Assembly: GCA_963731665.1 (NCBI GenBank)
Contig: CAVSWP010000002.1
Coordinates: 1 to 64,000 of the forward strand
DNA: 64,000 nucleotides
From: Chersky-840 sp035604715
GTDB taxonomy: Bacteria; Actinomycetota; Acidimicrobiia; Acidimicrobiales; UBA8190
Direction of reading: 5' to 3'
The position numbers and the translations under genes were made by a program. The number at the start of each line of letters is the position of its first letter. The first letter of the stretch is position 1. Of the stretch, positions 45,644 to 53,602 are shown in pieces. The notes under the pieces are model-generated. The model searched no databases. It worked only from the letters and a program-made list of their open reading frames with translations, and was not told the origin of the DNA.

Positions 45644-46945
45644 ATGACAGCCATTGAGAAGGTCGCGGCGCGGGAGGTCCTCGACTCCCGCGGGAACCCC
45701 ACCGTCGAGGTCGAGGTCGTCCTCGACACCGGCGCCGGCGGCCGCGCCATCGTCCCCTCGGGGGCCTCCACTGGCGTGCACGAGGCCACGGAGTGGCGCG
45801 ACGGGGGAGACCGCTACGGCGGCAAGGGGGTCCTCGGCGCCGTCGAGCACGTGAACGGTGAGATCGCCGAGGTCCTCGCCGCCTTCGACCCCTACGACCA
45901 GCGCGGAATCGACATGGCCATGGTCGACCTGGACGGGACCCCGTCCAAGGGCCGGCTGGGGGCCAACGCCGTGCTCGGGGTCTCCCTGGCCGTAGCGCGG
46001 GCGGCCGCCCTCGATGCCGGGCTTTCGCTGTTCCGCTACGTCGGCGGCGCCAACGCCCATGTGCTGCCCGTGCCCATGATGAACGTCGTCAACGGCGGCG
46101 CCCACGCCGACAATTCCATCGACTTCCAGGAGTTCATGGTCATGCCCGTGGGGGCGGCGTCGTACTCCGAGGGGTTGCGCTGGGGCGTGGAGACGTATCA
46201 CGCCCTCGCCAAGGTCCTCAAGGCCCGGGGACTGTCCACCACGGTCGGCGACGAAGGGGGGTTCGCGCCCGACCTCCCGTCGAACGCCGAGGCCGTGGCC
46301 ATCCTGATGGAGGCGATCGAAGAAGCCGGTCGGGTCCCCGGCGACGAGATGGCCATCGCGCTGGACCCCGCCACCAGTGAGTTCTTCAAGGACGGCGCCT
46401 ATCACCTTGCCGGCGAGGGACGCCGGCTTTCTCCGGACGAGATGGTGGCCTACTGGGTGGAGTTGTGCGATCGCTATCCCATCGTGTCGCTCGAAGACGC
46501 CATGGCGGAGGACGACTGGGACGGTTGGGTGGCCCTGACCGCCGCGTTGGGACGCCGGGTGCAGGTGGTGGGCGACGACATCTTCGTCACCAACCAGGAG
46601 CGTCTCGAACTGGGGATCGCACGGGGCGCGGCGAACGCCATCCTGATCAAGGTCAACCAGATCGGCACGCTGAGCGAGACGCTCGACACCATGGCGCTGG
46701 CGACGCGCTCGTCCTACGCCTGCGTGATGTCACATCGCTCGGGCGAGACCGAGGACACCACCATCGCCGATCTCGCCGTGGCCACCAACTGCGGCCAGAT
46801 CAAGACGGGCGCCCCGGCTCGCTCGGACCGGGTGGCGAAATACAACCAGTTGCTGCGCATCGAAGAGGAGCTCGGCGAGTCCGCCGCGTACCTGGGCCGG
46901 GGCGCGCTGTCGACGGCACCGCACCGCAGCACCACAGCCCGGTGA
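45644..46945 (+). CDS. eno: Enolase
   Basis: A 433-residue glycolytic enolase (2-phosphoglycerate to phosphoenolpyruvate). VAAREVLDSRGNPTVEVEV, VPSGASTGVHEATEWRD, NVVNGGAHADNSIDFQEFM, VGDEGGFAPDL, VSLEDAMAEDDWDGW, VVGDDIFVTN and CVMSHRSGETEDTTIADLAVA cover all metal and catalytic sites. The ATG lies in an A-rich leader that stands out from its surroundings: about 45 bases before it are A/C-rich. About 180 bases separate it from mazG, so it probably has its own promoter, although I could not define the boxes. Confidence 0.97.
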   Translation: MTAIEKVAAREVLDSRGNPTVEVEVVLDTGAGGRAIVPSGASTGVHEATEWRDGGDRYGGKGVLGAVEHVNGEIAEVLAAFDPYDQRGIDMAMVDLDGTPSKGRLGANAVLGVSLAVARAAALDAGLSLFRYVGGANAHVLPVPMMNVVNGGAHADNSIDFQEFMVMPVGAASYSEGLRWGVETYHALAKVLKARGLSTTVGDEGGFAPDLPSNAEAVAILMEAIEEAGRVPGDEMAIALDPATSEFFKDGAYHLAGEGRRLSPDEMVAYWVELCDRYPIVSLEDAMAEDDWDGWVALTAALGRRVQVVGDDIFVTNQERLELGIARGAANAILIKVNQIGTLSETLDTMALATRSSYACVMSHRSGETEDTTIADLAVATNCGQIKTGAPARSDRVAKYNQLLRIEEELGESAAYLGRGALSTAPHRSTTAR

Positions 46946-47697
46946 TGCTCAGCCGCGCCAGGCGCCGGCCCCGGCACGCCAAACGCGCTCATCGCAAGCC
47001 TCTGCGGGCGTCGCTGCACCGGCCGCACCTGCATCTGCACCTGCCCAGCGTGCACATACCCAAGCCCCACCTGAAAGTGCCGAAACCGCCGGTGCGCATT
47101 CCCCGACCCCGACTGCGCATGCCCTCGTCGCCGGTTCCGCCGCTGCAGGCGCTACTGGCGCGCTGGCGCGGCGGCCAGGCCAAGCTGTCGCTGGAGCGCC
47201 GACGCGCCCGCACCATGCTGGCCGGCGCCATCGTCCTGGCGGCGGTGGTGCTGCTCACGAGCTTTCCCATATCCGGGCTGTTGCACCAACGCTCGGCGCT
47301 GTCGTCCACGTCGCATGAGCTCACGGTGGTGCGCGCCCAGAACCAGTCACTGTCGCGCCAGGTCGCCGATCTGGCCGACCCGACCACCATCAACGGCCTT
47401 GCCCGCCACGACTACGGGTTCGTGCTCAAGGGGCAGAGCGCCTATGACGTCCTGCCCTCCTCGAGCCCCTCCGGCGCGGCGCTGTCGGCTTCGGACGAAG
47501 TCCCGCTGGGTGGCCCCCCGGTGGTGCCCGGTTCGGCCCGATCCCAGGCGCTCATCGGGATCGTCGCCCCTCTCGAAGCGGTGCGCGCCCTTCCCGCTAC
47601 CAGCCCTGCGCACGGCTCGGCCTCGGGGAGCGACGAGGCACCGGAGCCCCGCAGCTACTGGGGACGGGTGGTCCGCAGCCTGGAGTTCTGGAACTGA
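46945..47697 (+). CDS. FtsB/DivIC-family septum formation initiator with a basic proline-rich N-terminus
   Basis: 250 residues, longer than typical FtsB/DivIC. Residues 1-90 are cytoplasmic and very basic, with a quasi-repeat of IPKP, VPKP, IPRP and RMP elements between 34 and 60. One membrane helix lies at about 91-113. The extracytoplasmic coiled coil (ALSSTSHELTVVRAQNQSLSRQVADL) at 118-144 and the ARHDYGFVLKGQSAYDVL motif are those of the divisome FtsB/DivIC family. The ATG overlaps the eno stop (TGATG). Its place between eno and DUF501 matches Mycobacterium Rv1024. Confidence 0.85.
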   Translation: MLSRARRRPRHAKRAHRKPLRASLHRPHLHLHLPSVHIPKPHLKVPKPPVRIPRPRLRMPSSPVPPLQALLARWRGGQAKLSLERRRARTMLAGAIVLAAVVLLTSFPISGLLHQRSALSSTSHELTVVRAQNQSLSRQVADLADPTTINGLARHDYGFVLKGQSAYDVLPSSSPSGAALSASDEVPLGGPPVVPGSARSQALIGIVAPLEAVRALPATSPAHGSASGSDEAPEPRSYWGRVVRSLEFWN

Positions 47698-47738
47698 CCA
47701 CCCCGGTTCGCCCGTTCGGCGAGTCCGATCGGGAGGCG

Positions 47739-48194
47739 GTGACCCGGCTGCTCGGGCGGTCGCCCTCGGGGGAGTTCACCGTGGTCGTACGCCGTGGCGA
47801 CGGTGTCCCGGCGGTCATCGAGAACGCGCCCTTGCTCCATGACGGGCGCCCCATGCCCACCCGGTTCTGGCTGGTCGACGCCGAGCTGCGCGACGCCGTG
47901 AGCAGGCTCGAGGCGGCCGGCGGCGTACGGCGCGCCGAAGCCGCCGTCGACGCCGGGGCGCTGGCCGACGCCCATGCCCGCCACGGCGCCGAGCGGGACC
48001 GGGCCCTTCCTGTCGGGCACTCGGGCCCGCGGCCTTCAGGGGGAGTAGGCGGCACCCGCCAGGGCGTCAAGTGCCTGCATGCCCATCTGGCCTGGTTCCT
48101 CGCCGGCGGGGACGACCCTGTCGGCCGCTGGACCGTGGCCGAGCTCGGGTTGGACACGTCGGTCTTCGTGGTGGAGCGGGCCCATGGTGGATGA
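47739..48194 (+). CDS. DUF501 family protein
   Basis: About 151 residues. LLGRSPSGEFTVVVRRGDGVPAVIENAP and VKCLHAHLAWFLAGGDDPVG are the conserved core of DUF501, and LADAHARHGAERDRALPVG lies between. Function unknown, but it is always found with eno/FtsB/Ppx in Actinobacteria. The GTG chosen is near the start of the domain. Coding potential extends back to a CTG overlapping the previous stop, so the protein may be 15 residues longer. It overlaps ppx by 11 bases. Confidence 0.88.
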   Translation: MTRLLGRSPSGEFTVVVRRGDGVPAVIENAPLLHDGRPMPTRFWLVDAELRDAVSRLEAAGGVRRAEAAVDAGALADAHARHGAERDRALPVGHSGPRPSGGVGGTRQGVKCLHAHLAWFLAGGDDPVGRWTVAELGLDTSVFVVERAHGG

Positions 48195-49137
48195 CCTCCC
48201 CGCCGCGGTGGCCGCCATCGACTGTGGGACCAACTCCACCCGAATGCTCATCGTCGGCGGCGACGGCACCGCCCTCGAGCGGCAGATGCGCATCACGAGG
48301 CTCGGCGAGGGCGTGGACCGCACCCGCAAGCTTGCTCCCGAGGCGATGGCGCGCACGGTGTCGGTCCTGTCCGACTTCCGCCGGCTGATGGACTCCCACG
48401 GGGTCGTCCGGGCGCGCCTGGTGGCCACCTCGGCAGCTCGTGACGCCACCAACGCGTCGGAATTCCTGGTCATGGCCCGGGACGTCACCGGAGTGGACCC
48501 GGAGATCCTCAGTGGGCTCGAAGAGGGACAGCTCTCGTTCGCCGGGGCCACCGCCCACGTCCCGCCGGGGCGCGTGGGTCCGGGTCCGGTGCTCGTCGTG
48601 GACATCGGCGGAGGGTCGACCGAGCTCGCGACGGGGGTGGTGGCGCCCGATTCGTCGCCGCCCGAGCCGGTGGCGGCGGTCTCGCTCGATGTCGGGTGCG
48701 TGCGGGCGACAGAACGGTTCCTGGCACACGACCCACCGGGTGCCGACGAGTTGGCCCGGGCGCGGCGCACGGTGGACACCCTGCTCGGTGAGGCCCGCGC
48801 CGAGCTCCTGCCCCTGGCACCGGGCGGACTGCTCATCGGGTTGGCGGGGTCGGTGTCGACGCTCGCCGCCCTGGAGCTGCACCTGGCCCGTTACGAGCGC
48901 AGTGCCATTCACCACGCCGTGCTGACACGCCCGAGCGTGGAGCACTGGCTCCAAACTCTGGCCGGGGAGGATCGCCATGCTCGGCTGGCCCGACCGGGGA
49001 TGGTCGAGGGGCGCGCCGATGTCATCGTGGGCGGAGTCCTTATCCTCGACGCCGTCATGGACAGCTTCGGGCGAGACGAGTGCCTGGTGTCCGAGGACGA
49101 CATCCTGGACGGGTTGGCGGCCAGTCTCCGCTCTTAG
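48184..49137 (+). CDS. Exopolyphosphatase/guanosine pentaphosphate phosphatase (Ppx/GppA) family
   Basis: 317 residues. AAIDCGTNSTRMLIVGGDG is the first phosphate loop, ATSAARDATNASEFL the second conserved block, and VLVVDIGGGSTELATG the second phosphate loop; GLAGSVSTLAALELHL and RADVIVGGVLILDAVM complete the actin-like fold. It resembles the short two-domain Ppx of Mycobacterium (Rv1026). It may act on polyphosphate, which is of interest because a PPK2 is also encoded in the window. Last gene of the block. Confidence 0.92.
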   Translation: MVDDLPAAVAAIDCGTNSTRMLIVGGDGTALERQMRITRLGEGVDRTRKLAPEAMARTVSVLSDFRRLMDSHGVVRARLVATSAARDATNASEFLVMARDVTGVDPEILSGLEEGQLSFAGATAHVPPGRVGPGPVLVVDIGGGSTELATGVVAPDSSPPEPVAAVSLDVGCVRATERFLAHDPPGADELARARRTVDTLLGEARAELLPLAPGGLLIGLAGSVSTLAALELHLARYERSAIHHAVLTRPSVEHWLQTLAGEDRHARLARPGMVEGRADVIVGGVLILDAVMDSFGRDECLVSEDDILDGLAASLRS

Positions 49138-49139
49138 GC

Positions 49140-49550
49140 CTACGAGGTGGAGGCGGGACCGGCGCCGGGCGGCCCCGGAGACTGGCCGGTGTCGTCGGTC
49201 GGCGTGCTGGCGCCGGCCGGTGTGGTCGCCGTCATGAGCCCGATCTCCTGGACCAATTGTGTCTGCTGGGCCGAGAGCCGGGCCAGGCTGAGCGACAGGT
49301 GGAACACGAGGACCATGAGAAAGAGCACGGCGAGCAGGAGCACGAGGTCGGGGGCATAGGCGATCCCCACCAGGTGCGAGACGCGGTCGAGGAGGTGGAA
49401 GGGAAGCGTCGCGCTCACGAAGACCATGACGAAGCTCACCGCCAACCACAACAGGGCCGCCTGCTCGCGCAGTCGTTGACGCCGCATGGCGATGACCGAG
49501 ACGGCGAGAAAACCCACACTCAAGACCATGGACAACACGATCGCCTTCAC
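49140..49550 (-). CDS. DUF2304 family membrane protein
   Basis: 136 residues with three hydrophobic helices: IVLSMVLSVGFLAVSVIAM, LLWLAVSFVMVFVSATLP and LVLLLAVLFLMVLVFHLSL. A RRQRLREQAALLW loop follows the first helix, as in DUF2304, then a cytoplasmic Ser/Pro/Thr tail. The family is usually encoded beside GT2 dolichol-phosphate-mannose-synthase-like enzymes and is probably an accessory or anchor. Here its ATG overlaps the stop of such a glycosyltransferase by 4 bases. Confidence 0.82.
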   Translation of the reverse strand: MKAIVLSMVLSVGFLAVSVIAMRRQRLREQAALLWLAVSFVMVFVSATLPFHLLDRVSHLVGIAYAPDLVLLLAVLFLMVLVFHLSLSLARLSAQQTQLVQEIGLMTATTPAGASTPTDDTGQSPGPPGAGPASTS

Positions 49551-50458
49551 GCGGCCTCCCTATTCTCCGATTTGACGCGGTTCAAGCCCCCGACCACGAG
49601 CGCCACCGTCACCCGGGCCATGTAGTACGCGGAGCGCACACCGACGATGCTGGACTGTCCGTGGCTCCGGGCGGTCATGCGCACCGGCACCTCTTCCAGG
49701 CGCAATCCGTTGCGGCTGGCCAGGACCAGTGATTCGACCTCGGGGAAATCGGTGGGATAGCTCCGGGCGAACAGGGCGATGCCCTCGGTACCCACGGCGC
49801 GAAAGCCCGAGGTGGTGTCGGTGAAGGCGTGTCCCGTCCTCCATCGAACCAGCGTGGCGAGCATCCGCATGGCCACGCGACGACTGGGGGGGGCGACGTA
49901 GTCGCCACGGCCGAGCCATCGCGAACCGATGGTCATGTCGGCCTGACCGCTTTGGATGGGGGCGAGCAGCCTTTCGATCTCGGCCGGATCGTGTTGGTCG
50001 TCACCGTCGACCTGGATGGCGATGTCGAACCCGCGGCGCAACGCATACAGGTAGCCGGCCTGGACCGCCCCGCCGATGCCGAGGTTGACCGGCAAGGTGA
50101 TCACCGTGGCCCCGGCTCGCAGGGCCCGCGCCGCGGTGTCGTCCTGCGACCCGTCGTTGACCACGACGACGTGGGCCTCGGGAATCGCCCGGTTGGCACG
50201 CTCGATGACCCGGGCCACCGAGCCGGCCTCGTTGAAGGCCGGGATGACGACACAGATCCGGGTGCTCCGCCTGTCCGGCGTGATCGTCGCCGACGGCTCC
50301 GGGGCCGCAACGGGGCGCTGGTGTGGGGTGCCGGACGGTCCCGACGGTCTGTCCGGCGAGAGGTTCCCGACCTCGATCACCTCGTCCGGGCCGCCCGGTA
50401 CAGCTGGGCCGACGATGGTGGAGGACCGAGTCGAAAGCTCCTTTTCGCTGCTCGGCAT
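49547..50458 (-). CDS. Family 2 glycosyltransferase (DPM1/DolP-mannosyltransferase-like)
   Basis: 303 residues. After a disordered 55-residue N-terminus comes a GT-A fold: ICVVIPAFNEAGSVARVIERA, VVVNDGSQDDTAARA, NLGIGGAVQAGYLYALRRG, the metal site QVDGDDQHDP, and GSRWLGRGDYVAPPSRR and DTTSGFRAVG further on. There is no C-terminal membrane pair; the neighbouring DUF2304 protein may supply it. The ATG at 50458 has GGAGG upstream; a longer in-frame start at 50569 lacks such support. It probably transfers a sugar to a lipid phosphate. Confidence 0.9.
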   Translation of the reverse strand: MPSSEKELSTRSSTIVGPAVPGGPDEVIEVGNLSPDRPSGPSGTPHQRPVAAPEPSATITPDRRSTRICVVIPAFNEAGSVARVIERANRAIPEAHVVVVNDGSQDDTAARALRAGATVITLPVNLGIGGAVQAGYLYALRRGFDIAIQVDGDDQHDPAEIERLLAPIQSGQADMTIGSRWLGRGDYVAPPSRRVAMRMLATLVRWRTGHAFTDTTSGFRAVGTEGIALFARSYPTDFPEVESLVLASRNGLRLEEVPVRMTARSHGQSSIVGVRSAYYMARVTVALVVGGLNRVKSENREAA

Positions 50459-50623
50459 CACTCCTCCCTGGAGCACCAGGCCTTCTGTCCAACGGTAGCC
50501 GCCGACACCAGAACCCAGGCTGACCCCGCCTACGCCAGGCATCGACTCTTGCTGCCGGGCCCTACCCAAAATTGGCGAAGATTCGGGATCATTTCCGCTT
50601 GACCACGCAGGTCACTTAGCATT

Positions 50624-51832
50624 GTGAGGGTGCCCAAGGAAATCTGGCCTGTGGATGTCACGGTCATGGGTGGGTGTGGGCACGTGGGGCTACCACTCGG
50701 TATCGCACTCGCCCAGGCCGGACTGAAGGTCTCCCTCTACGACGTCGACCTGGCCGCTGTCGACCGGGTGAGCTCGGGCAAGATGACCCACTGGGAGCCG
50801 GGTGCTCCCGAGGTGCTGGTGCGGGTCCTGGCCGAGGGCAAGCTGACGGTGTCAGCCGACGAGTCGACGGTGGGCGCCGCCGAGCACGTGATCGTGGTGC
50901 TCGGAACCCCCATCGACGAACATTTCAACCCCGACCCGCAGGCTCTCATCCGTTCCCTCGAGCGGGTGGCCGATCAATTGAACGATGGCCAGCTCCTGAT
51001 CCTGCGAAGCACCGTGTTCCCCGGCGTGACCCGGATGGTCGAGCGCCTGATGCATCGCCTCAACAAGGCGGTCGACGTGGCCTTCTGCCCCGAACGCATC
51101 GCCGAGGGACGGGCCATGACCGAGCTCAGTGCCTTGCCGCAGATCGTGTCGGGACGAACCAACCGGTCGTTCGTTCGAGCCGAGGCGTTGTTCCGGCACC
51201 TGACCGACAAGATCATCCGCACGGCACCGGAGGAAGCCGAGCTGGCCAAGCTGTTCACCAACTCGTATCGCTACATCAAATTCGCGGCGGCCAACCAACT
51301 GTTCATGATGGCCAACGACTTCGGGCTGGACTACGAGAAGATCCGAGCGGCTGTCGTCGAGGACTACCCTCGCGCCGCGGATCTCCCTGGCCCCGGGTTC
51401 GCGGCAGGGCCGTGTCTTCTCAAGGACACCATGCAGCTGGCGGCTTTCAACAACAACAACTTCGCGCTCGGTCAGGCCAGCATGCAGATCAACGAGGGCC
51501 TTCCCCTGTATTTGACCGCCCGGATGGCCGCTCGCTACGACCTGCCCTCCATGACGGTGGGCATCTTGGGTATGGCCTTCAAAGGGGAGTCTGACGACAA
51601 CAGGTCCAGCCTCTCGTACAAACTGAAGCGGATCTTGCGCGTCAGAGCCTCCGGTGTCCTCACCGCCGATCCCTATGTCACCGTCGACACGGATCTGTGG
51701 CCCCAGGAGGAGGTGCTGGCCCGCTCCGATCTGATCGTCATCGGCGCACCCCACAAGGCCTATGCCGACCTCGACATTCCCCAGCCCGTCGTCGACATAT
51801 GGAACCTTCGCGGTGACGGGGTCTGCATTTGA
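50624..51832 (+). CDS. Nucleotide-sugar dehydrogenase (UDP-ManNAc/UDP-glucose dehydrogenase family)
   Basis: 402 residues. The NAD-binding N-terminus VTVMGGCGHVGLPLGIALAQAG is followed by VVLGTPIDEHFNPDP, LRSTVFPGVTRMVE, FCPERIAEGRAM, the central ELAKLFTNSYRYIKFAAANQ and the catalytic Cys in PGFAAGPCLLKDT. The C-terminal domain has GILGMAFKGESDDNRSS. ERIAEGRA and the INE/NNN features resemble WecC-type UDP-N-acetylmannosamine dehydrogenases. It supplies a uronic acid sugar for the glycan locus. It starts at a GTG; a second GTG lies two codons on. Confidence 0.9.
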   Translation: MRVPKEIWPVDVTVMGGCGHVGLPLGIALAQAGLKVSLYDVDLAAVDRVSSGKMTHWEPGAPEVLVRVLAEGKLTVSADESTVGAAEHVIVVLGTPIDEHFNPDPQALIRSLERVADQLNDGQLLILRSTVFPGVTRMVERLMHRLNKAVDVAFCPERIAEGRAMTELSALPQIVSGRTNRSFVRAEALFRHLTDKIIRTAPEEAELAKLFTNSYRYIKFAAANQLFMMANDFGLDYEKIRAAVVEDYPRAADLPGPGFAAGPCLLKDTMQLAAFNNNNFALGQASMQINEGLPLYLTARMAARYDLPSMTVGILGMAFKGESDDNRSSLSYKLKRILRVRASGVLTADPYVTVDTDLWPQEEVLARSDLIVIGAPHKAYADLDIPQPVVDIWNLRGDGVCI

Positions 51833-52576
51833 AACCCCGCGTTTCGATCGTCGTTCCTGCCTACAACGAAGGAGCACCCATCGAGGAGTTCCTCGGCCGG
51901 GTTCTCGAAGCGGTCGAGCTCCCCTGTGAGGTGCTCGTGGTGGTGGACACGCCCGAAGACACGACGCTGCCCTATGTCGAGAAGTACGCCCGCCAAGACG
52001 CCCGCGTCCGGCCGCTCCTGAACACCATCGGTCCCGGTCCCGCCCACGCCATCCGGGCCGGCTTCGGAGGGGCTCTGGGAGACGTCGTCGTGGTCACCAT
52101 GGCCGACGGTTCGGACGATCCTCGACAGATCGACCAACTGGTGCGACTGGTGGAGCGGGGCGTCGTCGTGGCGGTGGCCTCTCGGTATTCACACGGCGGC
52201 CAGCAGGTGGGCGGTCCGTTTTTCAAGGGATCGCTGTCACGGCTGGCGGGCCTGTCGCTGCGCGCTGTTCGCTCGTGTCGGCACACGCGACGCCACCAAC
52301 TCGTTCAAGGCCTACGACATGGGGTTCGTTCGCACCGTCGGGATCGATTCGGATGCCGGCTTCGAGATAGGGATCGAGCTCGTTGCCAAGGCTCGGCGAG
52401 CTCGGCTACCGGTGGCCGAGATACCGACGATCTGGCTCGAGCGTGACCACGGGATGTCCAATTTCAAGCTGGCGTCGTGGATACCTCGGTACGTGCGTTG
52501 GTGGCTGTTTGCCTTCGGGCCACGCCTCGCCGTCGATCAGGTACGGGAGGCCGCCAACCGCGGAAGGAAGCCATGA
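51829..52576 (+). CDS. Family 2 glycosyltransferase, frameshifted near 52262
   Basis: About 249 residues once joined. The TTG start overlaps the dehydrogenase stop. The first frame gives VSIVVPAYNEGAPIEEFLGR, VVVDTPEDTT, AHAIRAGFGGALGDVVVVTMADGSDDP and up to RLAGLSLR. At CGCG 52261-52264 the frame changes and continues LFARVGTRDATNSFKAYDMGFV and then EIPTIWLERDHGMSNFKLASWIP. Two bases gained, or one lost, would rejoin it. It resembles polyprenyl-phosphate glycosyltransferases. Its stop overlaps the epimerase ATG. Confidence 0.87.
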
Positions 52577-53598
52577 AGACTGTCTTGGTGACAGGGACCG
52601 CCGGGTTCATCGGCGGGTACGTCGTCAAGGAGTTGTTGGACCGAGGTCACCACGTGATCGGGGTCGACAACTACTCCAAGTACGGCCCCGTCCGGCGATC
52701 CTTCGATGACGACCCTGCCTATCGGTTCGTCGAGGCCGACGCCCGGGACGTCGACCTGCTCGCGGGACTACTCGCGGAGTGTGACCACTTCATTGCCGGT
52801 GCCGCCATGATCGGCGGTATCTCGTACTTCCATACGTACCAATACGACCTCTTGGCGACGAACGAGCGGATCATCGCCGCTTCCTGCGATGCTGCCATCA
52901 AGGCGCGCGCCGGCGGTCGACTCGAAAAGGTCACCTACCTGTCCTCTTCGATGGTGTTCGAGTCCACCGATCGGTGGCCGTCGTATGAAGGAGACGAGCG
53001 GCTGGTTCCTCCTCCGTTGTCGTCGTATGGCTTCCAGAAGCTCGCCGTCGAGTACTTCGCCCGGGCGGCCTGGGACCAATACCAACTTCCGTTCACCATC
53101 ATCAGACCGTTCAACTGTGTCGGTATCGGGGAAGGCCGGGCTCTGGGCGACGTCGAGGTGCTTTCCGGGAACGTGAAGCTGGCGATGAGCCATGTCGTGC
53201 CTGACCTGGTGCAGAAGGTCCTCAAAGGCCAAGACCCACTCCACATCCTGGGCGACGGGACTCAGACCCGGCATTACACCTACGGCGGGGACTTGGCCAG
53301 GGGGATCGTGATGGCCATGGAGCACCCCGACGCCCGCAACGACGACTTCAACCTGTCAACCAGCGTGTCGACCACCGTTCTCGAGCTGGCCGAGGTCATC
53401 TGGCGAAAGATCCGCGGGGATGGTGTGGAGTTTCGCTATGTGTCGGACGAGCCCTTCGAACACGATGTCGCTCGGCGCGTGCCCTCCACAGAGAAGGCCA
53501 AGCGAGTACTCGGATTCGAGGCCACCACCTCACTCGATCAGATGCTCGACGAGGTGATCCCGTGGATAGAAAAGGCCCTCGTCGACGGGCTGATCTAG
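52573..53598 (+). CDS. NAD-dependent sugar epimerase/dehydratase (extended SDR)
   Basis: 341 residues. The Rossmann loop is LVTGTAGFIGGYVVKELL, with VDNYSKYG after beta-2. The catalytic region has YLSSSMVFEST and the Tyr-x3-Lys in SSYGFQKLAVEYF; TIIRPFNCVG and HILGDGTQTRHYTYGGDLARGI complete the sugar-nucleotide site. It probably interconverts a UDP- or GDP-sugar used by the neighbouring transferases. It overlaps the GT2 gene by 4 bases, so dehydrogenase, GT2 and epimerase form one operon. Confidence 0.92.
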   Translation: MKTVLVTGTAGFIGGYVVKELLDRGHHVIGVDNYSKYGPVRRSFDDDPAYRFVEADARDVDLLAGLLAECDHFIAGAAMIGGISYFHTYQYDLLATNERIIAASCDAAIKARAGGRLEKVTYLSSSMVFESTDRWPSYEGDERLVPPPLSSYGFQKLAVEYFARAAWDQYQLPFTIIRPFNCVGIGEGRALGDVEVLSGNVKLAMSHVVPDLVQKVLKGQDPLHILGDGTQTRHYTYGGDLARGIVMAMEHPDARNDDFNLSTSVSTTVLELAEVIWRKIRGDGVEFRYVSDEPFEHDVARRVPSTEKAKRVLGFEATTSLDQMLDEVIPWIEKALVDGLI

Positions 53599-53602
53599 CT
53601 CC

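Noticed and set aside
50616..50632. A leaderless-promoter reading (TAGCAT just before the dehydrogenase GTG)
   Set aside because: No matching -35 box at 16-18 bases; one weak hexamer is not enough.
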